Shown here: positions 1 through 8,010 of the stretch, piece after piece | Position numbering within the stretch: position 1 is the first letter of the stretch | Layout of the letters: every line of letters begins with the position of its first letter | Source of the DNA: Hymenobacter swuensis DY53 | Lineage (GTDB): Bacteria; Bacteroidota; Bacteroidia; Cytophagales; Hymenobacteraceae | Direction of reading: 5' to 3' | Length of the DNA: 64,000 nt | NCBI RefSeq assembly: GCF_000576555.1 | Contig: NZ_CP007145.1 | Span: 3,286,001 to 3,350,000, forward strand | The notes under the pieces: generated by a model | Seen by the model: the letters and a program-made list of their open reading frames with translations, nothing else | Told to the model about the DNA's origin: nothing | Database searches by the model: none | Made by a program: the position numbers and the translations under genes

Positions 1-165
1 CTCTTCTGAGGTAAAGCGGTGTCCACGCCCGCTTAGGTGCGAGGCACGGCCCCCTTCACTGGCAATGCGGCGCTGGGTGGCGGCATCCATAGCTGCAAAG
101 CCACGCGGACGCTTGGCTACAGGTGTTTCAGGAGTGGTGGGGCGGGTGGCAGATTTCGTATTCAT
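1..165 (-). CDS. KGG-repeat stress protein, C-terminus cut by window edge
   Basis: Translating the minus strand from the ATG at 165 gives 55 residues that run off the left edge. After a Thr/Pro-rich N-terminus comes RGFAAMDAATQRRIASEGG at about residues 21-39 and then GRASHLSGRGH. This matches the KGG motif of the general stress proteins (GsiB/Con-10 type, PF10685), where Gly-Gly motifs recur in a small hydrophilic protein. Family members are linked to desiccation and general stress; that role here is inferred. The gene diverges from the ergothioneine genes across a 267-base gap. The rest of the protein lies outside the window, so repeat number and length are unknown. Confidence 0.75.
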   Translation of the reverse strand, partial: MNTKSATRPTTPETPVAKRPRGFAAMDAATQRRIASEGGRASHLSGRGHRFTSEE

Positions 166-432
166 ATCAGCTTTGGTTGGGTAGTTAGTGAACAAGTAGA
201 TTCTTCGCACCAGAAGGTCGTCTGCTTACGGCTGATAGATGCGAGAGGTAGCTTAAAAAACGCCTAAACAATAGCAGATATAGCCAAAATACCACTTTGT
301 ACTGAGGAGCTGCTCCGTATAACTACGGAGCAGCTTTGTGAAACACGCACGGTTGTGCTTGCCACGGTTGTCGTCAAAACTACTGGCCGGGTTATGCCGT
401 TATCTTTATATCCGGCCTTTCCCTCGTTGCTT
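166..432. other. Divergent intergenic region, KGG gene / egtB
   Basis: No credible gene lies in these 267 bases. They must hold the divergent promoters for the KGG protein and egtB, but I find no convincing TAnnTTTG box. The only clear structure is a perfect 12-bp hairpin at 308-335, listed separately. Confidence 0.5.
308..335. repeat. Perfect 12-bp inverted repeat
   Basis: Arms AGCTGCTCCGTA (308-319) and TACGGAGCAGCT (324-335) are exact reverse complements around a 4-base loop. There is no T-run, and both flanking genes point away, so a terminator role makes little sense. It could be an operator for the divergent pair or an isolated palindromic repeat. Confidence 0.7.
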
Positions 433-1728
433 ATGTCACTCGCTCCTGCTGCCGTTTCGGTATCTGCTTCCGCTATTTCTTCGCCCGTTCTCCGCTTTCA
501 GGCTGTTCGTCAGCAGTCGGAGGCCCTGTGCCGCCCGCTCCTGCCCGAAGACACGGTAGTGCAACCCGTTATTGATGTGAGCCCCCCAAAGTGGCATCTG
601 GCTCATACCACATGGTTCTGGGAAACCTTTTTGTTGCGCGAATATCTGCCCGGCTATCAGGTTTTTCATCCCGACTACGCCTTTCTGTTCAACTCCTACT
701 ACAACTCCCTAGGCTCCCGCGTGAACCGCGCCGACCGAGGTACTCTCTCCCGCCCCGCGCTGGCGGAAGTTTACCAGTACCGGCAGCACATAGATGAGCA
801 CATGCAGCTGCTGCTGGCGCTTGCCGATACCCTGCCAGCCGCCTGCTGGGAGGTATTTGAGCTGGGCCTGCAGCATGAGCAGCAGCATCAAGAGCTGCTG
901 GCCACCGACATCAAATACATTCTGAGCACCAGCCCCCTGGCCCCGGCCTACCAAATGGCTTCGGCTCCTACGCCCGCCCATCTGGCGCCGCCGATGGCGT
1001 GGCTGCCGGTGCCCGGCGGCGTATACCGCATCGGCTTTGAAGAGGAAGGTTTCTGCTTCGACAACGAACAGGCCCCGCACGATACTTACGTGGCCGATTT
1101 TGAGCTACAGAACCGTTTGGTCACTAACGCTGAGTACCTGGAATTCATGGAGGCAGGCGGCTACCGGGACTTCCGGTACTGGCTGGGTGAAGGCTGGGAT
1201 TTGGTGCAGCAGCAAACCTGGGAAGCCCCGCTCTACTGGGTGTTGCACCACGGCCGCTGGCACCGCTTCACGCACCACGGCCTGCAGCCCGTGAACATGG
1301 CTGCCCCCGTCACCCACATCAGCTTTTACGAGGCCGATGCCTACGCCAACTGGCGTGGTCACCGCCTGCCTACCGAGCAGGAATGGGAAATTGCCGCCCG
1401 CCATTTTGGGGCCACTGCAGCCGGTGGCACGTTTCTGGAAAGCGGCCTCTTCGACCCGCAGCCGCTACCCGCCGACGCCTCCGCCGACCAGTGTCACCAA
1501 TTGCTGGGCGACGCCTGGGAATGGACGTACTCGGCCTACCACCCTTACCCCGGCTACCAGCGCGCCGCCGGTGCGCTGGGCGAGTACAATGGCAAGTTCA
1601 TGGTGAACCAATTGGTGCTGCGCGGCGGCTCCTGCGCTACTCCTGAAAGTCACATCCGCCTTACTTACCGCAACTTCTTCCAGGCCGATAAACGCTGGCA
1701 GTTCACCGGCATCCGGCTGGCGCGGTAG
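433..1728 (+). CDS. egtB: Ergothioneine synthase EgtB (sulfoxide synthase)
   Basis: This is a 431-residue non-haem iron enzyme that joins trimethylhistidine (hercynine) to a thiol (cysteine or gamma-glutamylcysteine) to form the sulfoxide precursor of ergothioneine. The N-terminal DinB-like domain shows LAH (His58) and HEQQHQE (148-154), which supply the three-His iron site of EgtB enzymes. The C-terminal half is an FGE-sulfatase fold ending in RGGSCATPESHIR and FTGIRLAR. I chose the ATG at 433; upstream in-frame starts (from 355) add an unconserved-looking tail. egtD follows after 135 bases. No egtC-like amidase is nearby, which hints that cysteine may be the direct thiol donor; that is inference. 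Confidence 0.9.
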   Translation: MSLAPAAVSVSASAISSPVLRFQAVRQQSEALCRPLLPEDTVVQPVIDVSPPKWHLAHTTWFWETFLLREYLPGYQVFHPDYAFLFNSYYNSLGSRVNRADRGTLSRPALAEVYQYRQHIDEHMQLLLALADTLPAACWEVFELGLQHEQQHQELLATDIKYILSTSPLAPAYQMASAPTPAHLAPPMAWLPVPGGVYRIGFEEEGFCFDNEQAPHDTYVADFELQNRLVTNAEYLEFMEAGGYRDFRYWLGEGWDLVQQQTWEAPLYWVLHHGRWHRFTHHGLQPVNMAAPVTHISFYEADAYANWRGHRLPTEQEWEIAARHFGATAAGGTFLESGLFDPQPLPADASADQCHQLLGDAWEWTYSAYHPYPGYQRAAGALGEYNGKFMVNQLVLRGGSCATPESHIRLTYRNFFQADKRWQFTGIRLAR

Positions 1729-1863
1729 TTTGCGGGCCTGCTTACCGACGTCCTCTCTCCAACCAATACCAGGGCCGATCCGGGGCAGTAACAGGAGCAG
1801 CCTTGTACAAATCCTTGCTGCCTGCTGCTACATTCGAACCGGCCAACGACTCTCCTCTCTCCT

Positions 1864-2862
1864 ATGCCCTCTGCTACTACTCTCTCTACTCCCGCAGCCC
1901 CCCCCGAATTTGTGGCTACTGACCTTTCCCGGCACGTTCAGGAAGGCCTGAGCCGGCCGTTCAAGGCGCTGTCATCCATGTATTTTTACGATGACGAGGG
2001 CAGCCGCCTGTTTCAGCAGATTATGGCCCTGCCGGAATATTACCCCACCCGCACCGAGTTTGCGCTTCTCACGCGCCACCAGGCCGCCATTGCCGCCGAG
2101 CTGCGCCCGCAGAATCCGGACGAACATTTTTTCCTGCTGGAGCTGGGGGCCGGCGACGGACTGAAAACCAAAATCCTGCTGCGTCAGCTGCTCGACAGCG
2201 GCACGCAGTTCACCTACGTGCCGGTTGATATTTCGGCGGCGGCGCTGGAGGGGCTGTCTGCCAGCCTGCGGGCCGAGCTGCCTACACTGCGCGTAGAAAC
2301 CGTAGTGGCCGATTACGGGGATGCCCTGCGTCTGATGGCCAGTCGGCCGGGGCGTAAGGCGGTGCTGTTCCTGGGCTCCAATATCGGTAACTTCCTGCCT
2401 GATGACCGTCACCGGTTCCTGCAACACCTGGCCCAGCCCCTCACGGCCGATGACCGGTTGCTGGTAGGGTTCGACCTGCAGAAAGACCCGCGCCAGATCA
2501 GGGCGGCCTACGATGATGCTCAGGGCGTAACGGCGGCGTTCAACTTTAATCTGCTGCACCGCCTCAATCGAGAGCTGGGTGCCGATTTCGACTTGGACCA
2601 CTGGCAGCATTACACCGATTACGACCCGCTGAACGGTGCGGTGCGGTCTTTCCTGGTCAGCACCCGCGCCCAGACCGTTCGGTTTGCAGCAGTGGGCTGG
2701 GAGGTAGCATTTAAGGCCTGGGAAATGATTCACACAGAAAACTCCTACAAATTCACTCGCGCCAGCATTGCGGAAGTAGCGCAGGCTGCCGGTTTGCGTG
2801 TACAGCACGTTTTCACGGATGAGCAGGATTACTTTGCCGACGTGCTGCTGCGGCCGGCTTAA
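1864..2862 (+). CDS. egtD: L-histidine N-alpha-methyltransferase EgtD
   Basis: The 332-residue product is a SAM-dependent enzyme that trimethylates histidine to hercynine, the EgtB substrate. Family hallmarks are visible: YDDEGSRLFQQIMALPEYYP near residues 42-61, the SAM-binding ELGAGDGLKT near residue 94, and GSNIGNFLPDD near residue 175. Length fits the usual 320-330 residues. It lies between egtB and an aminotransferase on the same strand, with only 21 bases to the latter, so the three probably form one transcript. Together with egtB this gives the core of ergothioneine synthesis. Confidence 0.92.
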   Translation: MPSATTLSTPAAPPEFVATDLSRHVQEGLSRPFKALSSMYFYDDEGSRLFQQIMALPEYYPTRTEFALLTRHQAAIAAELRPQNPDEHFFLLELGAGDGLKTKILLRQLLDSGTQFTYVPVDISAAALEGLSASLRAELPTLRVETVVADYGDALRLMASRPGRKAVLFLGSNIGNFLPDDRHRFLQHLAQPLTADDRLLVGFDLQKDPRQIRAAYDDAQGVTAAFNFNLLHRLNRELGADFDLDHWQHYTDYDPLNGAVRSFLVSTRAQTVRFAAVGWEVAFKAWEMIHTENSYKFTRASIAEVAQAAGLRVQHVFTDEQDYFADVLLRPA

Positions 2863-2883
2863 TGAAGTAGTCGGGTGTTTACT

Positions 2884-3981
2884 ATGACCGAATCTATCAG
2901 CTTGGCTTCCGGCTACGGCGCGTTTCTCACGCCGGCCGCAGCCGCCGAAGCTGCCGTGCGCAGCATGCAGGCCGGGCCGCTGCCCGTACTGGAAGCGGCC
3001 GGTTTACCTGCGTTGCGCGAGGCTATTGCGCAACCTAGCCAAACAGTACCAGCGGCCCACATCAGCCCCGAAAACGTGGTGGTAACGCCGGGAGCTAAAG
3101 CCGCTCTGTTTCTGCTGCTCCAGACCGTACTCCGTCCCGGTGATGAAGTACTGCTGCCCACACCTAACTGGTTTGGGTTCGGAGAGCTGATAACCCGGGC
3201 CGGTGGAGTTGCGCGCGCGTTGCCCCTTTCCGCCGCCGATACTTATGCTTTCCCGCCGGAGCTGTTGCGCACCGCCCTCAAGCCCCGTACGCGCGTGCTG
3301 TTGCTTTCCAACCCCAACAACCCCACCGGCCGCGTGTACCACCGCGAGGAGCTGGCGGCTTTACTGGCCATCACGCGGGAGTATCCGGAGCTGTTCGTGC
3401 TCAGTGACGAGATATACAACCTGATTACCTTCGCTGCCCGGCCCGTTCCTTCGTTGCTGGAATTTCCGGATCCGCACGGGCGGCACCTGGTTGTGAACGG
3501 GTTCAGCAAGTCGTTGGCGCTGATTGGCTGGAACATCGGCTATCTGGTGGCTCCGCTGGCTATTGCCCGGGCCTGCGCCGCCACGCAACGGGCGACGGGT
3601 GGCGCGGTAGCGGCCCCCATTCAGGACGCGGCTCTGGCCGTCACGCAAGCTGCCGCCAGTGTGGCCAGCGGGCTGGTGCGCCAGCTGCAGCCCACCCGCC
3701 GCCTGATGCTGGAGCTGCTCGCCAAAATACCCCACGTTCCGCCTGTAGCACCGGAGGCCACGTATTACGCGTTTCCTGATTTGCGGGCGTATGTACGGCC
3801 GGAGCTGGCCGCCGGAGCAGCATCGGCGGAGCTAGTGAGCCGCCTGCAACGGGGCGGCTTGGAAGTAGTGGATGGCGCTACCTGCAGCGCCCCCGGTTTT
3901 ATCCGGATTTCCTACGCGGTACCCGAGCCGGTTTTGCGCGAAGGCCTGAGCCGACTGGCTGCGACATTGCAGTCAAAATAG
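2884..3981 (+). CDS. Class I/II PLP-dependent aminotransferase in egt cluster
   Basis: The 365-residue product is a fold-type I aminotransferase. It has the SNPNNPTG motif (about 142-149), DEIY, and the PLP lysine in GFSKS (about residue 209). The ATG at 2884 is preferred over an in-frame GTG at 2875. Its position 21 bases after egtD suggests a role in the same pathway. The final step of ergothioneine synthesis needs a PLP-dependent C-S lyase (EgtE), and this is the only PLP enzyme in the cluster, so it is a candidate. By sequence it resembles general aminotransferases (AspB-like), so that role is not proven. Confidence 0.85.
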   Translation: MTESISLASGYGAFLTPAAAAEAAVRSMQAGPLPVLEAAGLPALREAIAQPSQTVPAAHISPENVVVTPGAKAALFLLLQTVLRPGDEVLLPTPNWFGFGELITRAGGVARALPLSAADTYAFPPELLRTALKPRTRVLLLSNPNNPTGRVYHREELAALLAITREYPELFVLSDEIYNLITFAARPVPSLLEFPDPHGRHLVVNGFSKSLALIGWNIGYLVAPLAIARACAATQRATGGAVAAPIQDAALAVTQAAASVASGLVRQLQPTRRLMLELLAKIPHVPPVAPEATYYAFPDLRAYVRPELAAGAASAELVSRLQRGGLEVVDGATCSAPGFIRISYAVPEPVLREGLSRLAATLQSK

Positions 3982-4048
3982 GGTAGTTAAGCAGTAGTTC
4001 AGCCGCAACCCCGCTCAGGCTTCCGGCCCAGGCAGGGTTTCTTCGTCG

Positions 4049-4056
4049 TACCTTTG
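4049..4056 (+). promoter_or_regulatory. Bacteroidota -7 box for the MATE gene
   Basis: TACCTTTG matches TAnnTTTG and lies 24 bases before the ATG at 4081, a usual leader length. A TTG at the expected spacing upstream is not evident. It supports 4081 as the start, because a longer ORF would begin inside this box. Confidence 0.5.
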
Positions 4057-4080
4057 CGGCCTCCTGCTTGTTACTGCCGT

Positions 4081-5454
4081 ATGTCCCGCTCCGCTTTCCG
4101 CTCCCACCTCAGGCCCACGCTCGATTTAGCTTACCCCGTGATGCTCAGCCAGCTGGGCCACGTACTAGTAAATGTGTGCGACAGTATGGTGGTAGGCCAG
4201 ACCGGCAAAATCCCCTTGGCGGCCGTGTCGTTGAGTGTGAGCGTGAGCACCGTGGTGATGGTACTCGGGCTGGGCCTCACGATGGGCATCACGCCCTTGG
4301 TAGCCACCGCCGACGGCCGCCGCGACGTGCCTGCCCTAGGCCGTCTGCTGGTGAATGGCGTGTGGCTGAGCGCCAGCGCGGGGTTAGTGCTGGCGTTGCT
4401 GGGGCTGCTGGTACCGCAGGTGCTGCCCTACCTCGGGCAGCCGGCACCGGTGGTAGCGTTGGCTGCGCCCTGGGTAAAAGTGATGTTCCTGTCGTTTTTT
4501 CCGCTGATGCTATTTCAGGGGTTTAAGCAGTTTGCGGAAGGGCTGGGCCTCACCCGGCAGGCCATGTTGCTCTCGGTGCAGGCCAACCTGCTGAACGCGG
4601 TGCTGTGCTACGGGCTGGTGTTTGGGAAGCTGGGCATGCCGGAAATGGGCATGATGGGCGCGGCCTGGGCCACGTTTATTGCCCGCGTGCTGATGGCGGT
4701 GCTCATGGCCGCCTACGTGCTGGTGGCCGTGCGCCTGCGGCCTTACCGCCAGGCGGCCGCCCTCAACCTGCGCCCCGATGCCGCCGGTTTGCGCCGGCTG
4801 CTCGGGTTGGGGGCCCCCATTGGAGTTCAGATGACCTTTGAGATGGGCGCGTTCAGCTTCTCCGCCATCATGATTGGCTGGCTGGGAGCCACCCAGCTGG
4901 CCGCCCACCAGATTGCCATCAATGTGGCCTCCGTGACGTACATGGCCGCCAGCGGCATTGCCGCCGCCGCTACCATTCGGGTGGGCAAGCACGTAGGCGC
5001 CCACGATGCCCCCGGAGCCCGGCAGGCCGGCCTGATGGCTTATCTGATAACATTCGGCTTTATGAGCCTGATGGGCCTGGTGCTGGTGCTGGGCCGCCAC
5101 CACATTCCGCACTACTACAACCACGACCCGGCCGTGGTGGCGCAGGCCGCCACGCTGCTGCTGATTGCCGCCGCTTTCCAGGTGTCCGATGGGTTACAGG
5201 TGGTAGGCCTCGGGGCCTTGCGGGGGCTGGAGGATGTGAAGGTACCCTCAGTGGTAGCGTTGCTGGCGTACTGGGCCGTGGCACTGCCGCTGGGCTATGT
5301 GCTGGGCTTCCGACTGGGCTGGGGGGCCACGGGCGTCTGGGTGGGCCTGCTTACCGGGCTGTCACTGGTGGCCGGAGTGTTGCTGCTGCGCTTTCGGCGG
5401 CGGCCGGTGCTGCTGGTGGCGGCCGTGAACGAACCGGCCCTGGCGGTGCGTTAA
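4081..5454 (+). CDS. MATE family efflux transporter
   Basis: The 457-residue inner-membrane protein has about 12 hydrophobic segments in two halves, each a MatE domain (roughly 12-175 and 235-400). Motifs typical of NorM/DinF transporters are present: YPVMLSQLGH and DSMVVGQ at the N-terminus, and GAPIGVQMTFEMGAFSFS at the start of the second half. Such proteins export drugs or metabolites using Na+ or H+ gradients; the substrate cannot be read from the sequence. The start is set by the promoter box at 4049-4056. It is followed by an unrelated secreted protein and is probably transcribed alone. Confidence 0.9.
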   Translation: MSRSAFRSHLRPTLDLAYPVMLSQLGHVLVNVCDSMVVGQTGKIPLAAVSLSVSVSTVVMVLGLGLTMGITPLVATADGRRDVPALGRLLVNGVWLSASAGLVLALLGLLVPQVLPYLGQPAPVVALAAPWVKVMFLSFFPLMLFQGFKQFAEGLGLTRQAMLLSVQANLLNAVLCYGLVFGKLGMPEMGMMGAAWATFIARVLMAVLMAAYVLVAVRLRPYRQAAALNLRPDAAGLRRLLGLGAPIGVQMTFEMGAFSFSAIMIGWLGATQLAAHQIAINVASVTYMAASGIAAAATIRVGKHVGAHDAPGARQAGLMAYLITFGFMSLMGLVLVLGRHHIPHYYNHDPAVVAQAATLLLIAAAFQVSDGLQVVGLGALRGLEDVKVPSVVALLAYWAVALPLGYVLGFRLGWGATGVWVGLLTGLSLVAGVLLLRFRRRPVLLVAAVNEPALAVR

Positions 5455-5526
5455 GCAGCTGTTACGGCACGTTCTTTGGTCGCTGCCTGGTTTCTGTCTT
5501 CTCCTTTCGCTTCTTTATAGCACTGA

Positions 5527-6087
5527 ATGCTGTTCACATTTGCTCCCGCCTGGCTGCTGGGCCTGCTCACCTCCTTCACCGGCGCGCCGGCGCAAACGGC
5601 TCCGCCGGCGGCTCCCGCCAAAATTGAGTGGAGTGCCAACCGCCCACTTACCTGGACCGATTTCAAGGCCCGCCCCACTTCCGACCAACTGGCGGCTCTC
5701 ACCTCTTCTACCATTGATGCCAAGGTAGGCTGCGTCGATTACCAGTTCTCGGCGCAGGTACGAGCCGTGTTTACGCCCTCTGAATCGTGGGTGCGCAACC
5801 TGGCGCAGGCCTCGCCGGCCTTACTCCGCCACGAGCAGCTTCACTTCGACCTCACTGAGATTCACGCCCGCCTGTTGCGCCAGAAGCTCAGTCTGGTGAA
5901 GCTCGACTGCGAAAAGCTCCAGCCGGCCTTCGGCAACCTCACCAAAATGGCCTTCCTGACCTGGCAGCGTGATGAAGCCCGCTACGACCAGGAAACCAAC
6001 CACGGCCTTAACGCCCCCCGCCAGCAAGCCTGGGACCAGCAAATTCAGCAGCGCCTGACCCAACTGGAGGCGTTTGCGCTGAAGTAG
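5527..6087 (+). CDS. Secreted DUF922-type putative zinc metalloprotease
   Basis: The 186-residue protein begins with a hydrophobic signal segment (about 1-24, ending PAQTA). The mature part opens with IEWSANRPLTWTDFK, which is characteristic of DUF922 (PF06037). HEQLHFD at 102-108 contains the HExxH zinc-protease signature. Family members are predicted, not well characterised, metalloproteases of the cell envelope. The gene stands alone between the MATE transporter and the csaA-like gene, with repeats downstream. Confidence 0.8.
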   Translation: MLFTFAPAWLLGLLTSFTGAPAQTAPPAAPAKIEWSANRPLTWTDFKARPTSDQLAALTSSTIDAKVGCVDYQFSAQVRAVFTPSESWVRNLAQASPALLRHEQLHFDLTEIHARLLRQKLSLVKLDCEKLQPAFGNLTKMAFLTWQRDEARYDQETNHGLNAPRQQAWDQQIQQRLTQLEAFALK

Positions 6088-6120
6088 TGAGGTAAGCTTG
6101 CCAGATAGGCAAACGGGTGG

Positions 6121-6240
6121 ATTGTTGAATGGGTAGGTAGCATGGTCATCCTCCATATGGCGTCCGCTTGCGGAGGATGACAGTTTTTTCATTGCCCCAT
6201 TCCCCCATTCCCCCATCCAACAGCTCATCCATTCAACAAT
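6121..6240. repeat. Nested inverted repeats between DUF922 gene and csaA
   Basis: The outer arms ATTGTTGAATGG (6121-6132) and CCATTCAACAAT (6229-6240) are exact complements. Inside lies GTCATCCTCC (6145-6154) paired with GGAGGATGAC (6172-6181), followed by a short T-run and three C-rich repeats of CCCCATT type. The inner hairpin could terminate the DUF922 transcript. The GTCATCC core recurs in other repeats of this window. Confidence 0.7.
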
Positions 6241-6255
6241 TCGACCATCTCCCCT

Positions 6256-6588
6256 ATGCTAACCTGGGCTGAATTTGAGCGGGTAGATATCCGCGCCGGT
6301 ACTATCTTGGAAGCCCGGGAGTTTCCTGAAGCGCGGCGGCCGGCCTATCAGCTCGTTATCGACCTAGGTCCGGAAATCGGCCTAAAAAAGACGAGTGCGC
6401 AGATAACGCACCACTACCAACCCACCGACCTGGTTGGCCGGCAGGTGCTGTGCGTGGTCAACTTTCCGCCGAAGCAAATCGGGCGGTTCATGTCGGAGGT
6501 GCTGATCACGGGCCTCCCGGATGCCGATGGGCACATCGTACTGACGGCGCTGGCTGGCCCCGTTCCCAACGGCAGCCGCCTGATGTGA
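6256..6588 (+). CDS. csaA: CsaA-like tRNA-binding domain protein
   Basis: The 110-residue protein is a stand-alone OB-fold tRNA-binding domain: FERVDIRAGTILEAREFPEA at the start, then GLKKTSAQITHHY, VVNFPPKQIGRFMSEVLITG and the ending VPNGSRLM. These match CsaA, the export-related chaperone of Bacillus, in length and motifs. CsaA binds tRNA and unfolded proteins; which activity matters here is unknown. It converges with the DUF4296 gene across a long inverted repeat. Confidence 0.88.
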   Translation: MLTWAEFERVDIRAGTILEAREFPEARRPAYQLVIDLGPEIGLKKTSAQITHHYQPTDLVGRQVLCVVNFPPKQIGRFMSEVLITGLPDADGHIVLTALAGPVPNGSRLM

Positions 6589-6597
6589 GGTGATGAA

Positions 6598-6672
6598 CTT
6601 GTGAAACGGTGCGTTTGACGTTCTGCTTGCGTCATCAGGCTTAGTAAAACGTCAAACGCACCATTTCACAAG
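6598..6672. repeat. 25-bp inverted repeat between convergent genes
   Basis: Arms 6598-6622 and 6648-6672 are reverse complements with one mismatch in 25; the core of the left arm is GTGCGTTTGACGTT. It sits exactly between the stop of csaA (6588) and the stop of the opposite DUF4296 gene (6687). It may act as a bidirectional terminator, although neither side has a strong T-run. Confidence 0.8.
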
Positions 6673-6686
6673 CTCACAATTTCACC

Positions 6687-7073
6687 TTACCGGTGCGGCG
6701 GTGGGCTGCCGGGCTCCTGCTGCCGGGCTTCGCGCAACGATAGGCTATCTACCACGGTAGCGTAAATATCGTCCAGATCCTTCTCATGGGTGGCGTAGTA
6801 GCGGTAGCTCTGCACAAAGGCCGAGTCACTGACTTCATAGCGCCAGTACACATTTTTCTGCTGCTGCCGAAACAGGGCGCGAGCCGAGTCGGTGGGCAGG
6901 GAGGCGGCATCGGTCCGGGCTTCCAGCAGATGCATTTCAATCAACAGGCTCACCATCTTGTCACGCGGGATGAGCTGCTGAGGTACAGGCACTTCTTCGG
7001 GTTTCTGGCAGGCTGCAACCAGCAGACTCAAGGCACTTAGCCAGCCCAGCAGGCGGAAGGAATATCGTTTCAC
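6687..7073 (-). CDS. DUF4296 lipoprotein
   Basis: The 128-residue protein has a lipoprotein signal peptide ending LLVAAC, with Cys22 as the lipidation site. The mature part starts with PQQLIPRDKMVSLLIEMHLLEA and later has RYEVSDSAFVQSYRYYATH. This matches DUF4296, a small Bacteroidota lipoprotein family of unknown function. It is divergent from the DUF58 gene, with only 37 bases between their starts, so the two promoters must overlap the coding ends. Confidence 0.85.
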   Translation of the reverse strand: MKRYSFRLLGWLSALSLLVAACQKPEEVPVPQQLIPRDKMVSLLIEMHLLEARTDAASLPTDSARALFRQQQKNVYWRYEVSDSAFVQSYRYYATHEKDLDDIYATVVDSLSLREARQQEPGSPPPHR

Positions 7074-7110
7074 AGCTGCAAAGTTAGGAGTAAGCCGTAG
7101 TTTAGTCAGA

Positions 7111-8010
7111 ATGAAACCCGCTGATTCGCCTTTCCAGCAGCTCGTACGTAAGCTCCGTCAGATGGAAATCCGCATCCTGAAGGCGGTGGATGCCCAGTTG
7201 CAGGGCGATTTTCATTCCGTATTTAAAGGTACCGGCCTGGAGTTCGACGACGTGCGGTTGTACCAGTACGGCGACGAAGTGCGGGCCATCGACTGGGCGG
7301 TATCCAGCAAAGGCCACGGCACCTTTGTGAAGACCTACAAGGAAGAACGTGAACAGCAGGTGCTTTTGTTGCTTGATGTAAGCGCTTCGCAGCAGGTAGG
7401 CGCCGTTAACCGCCGCAAAATTGACGTGGGCCGCGAAATCTGTGGGGTGCTGGCTTTGGCCGCCGCCCGCCAGGATGCGCAGCTCGGTATCCTGGCCTTT
7501 TCCGATCAGAAAGAGTTTTACCTCGCGCCCGGCAAAGGTACCCGCCACGCCTACGCCCTCATCAAGCGGCTGTTTGAGCTGGAGCCCCGCAGCCGCCAGA
7601 CGGGCGTGGCAGCCGGTATCAAGCAGGCCCTGGGGTTGCTCAAGCGGCGCACCATTGTGCTGCTCATTTCCGATTTTATCGACGCCGACTACGAGCGGGA
7701 ACTGACGATGCTGGCCCGCAAGCACGATTTGGTGGTACTGCAGCTGCTGGATCAGCGGGAGCGGGAGTTTCCGCCCCTGGGCATTATCCCGCTCCACGAC
7801 CAGGAATCGGGCCGGACGGTGTGGGTGAATACCTCTTCGGAGGCGTTCCGGGCCCGCTACCGCGCCACGTATGAGCAGAACCGGGAGCAGATTGGCCAAA
7901 TCTGCCGCCGCCACCGCACCGAATACCTCTCCATTGCCACCGATACCGACTTCGTTCCGCAGTTGGTGAACCTGTTCCGGCGGCGTAACCAGCGCGGGGG
8001 CCGTGGGTAA
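7111..8010 (+). CDS. DUF58 domain protein (Bat/aerotolerance-type)
   Basis: The 299-residue protein begins with a KLRQMEIRILKAVDAQLQG region and contains the DUF58 core around VFKGTGLEFDDVRLYQYGD and DEVRAIDWAVSS. A vWA-like segment follows (LLLLDVSAS near residue 87). In the usual bacterial arrangement DUF58 proteins work with a MoxR-type AAA ATPase and BatA/BatD membrane proteins; no moxR is seen here. The stop overlaps the next gene by 8 bases, so the two are translationally linked. Confidence 0.88.
   Translation: MKPADSPFQQLVRKLRQMEIRILKAVDAQLQGDFHSVFKGTGLEFDDVRLYQYGDEVRAIDWAVSSKGHGTFVKTYKEEREQQVLLLLDVSASQQVGAVNRRKIDVGREICGVLALAAARQDAQLGILAFSDQKEFYLAPGKGTRHAYALIKRLFELEPRSRQTGVAAGIKQALGLLKRRTIVLLISDFIDADYERELTMLARKHDLVVLQLLDQREREFPPLGIIPLHDQESGRTVWVNTSSEAFRARYRATYEQNREQIGQICRRHRTEYLSIATDTDFVPQLVNLFRRRNQRGGRG

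Noticed and set aside
7102-7914. Open frame of 270 codons antisense to the DUF58 gene
   Set aside because: Shadow frame; the DUF58 protein is well supported on the plus strand.
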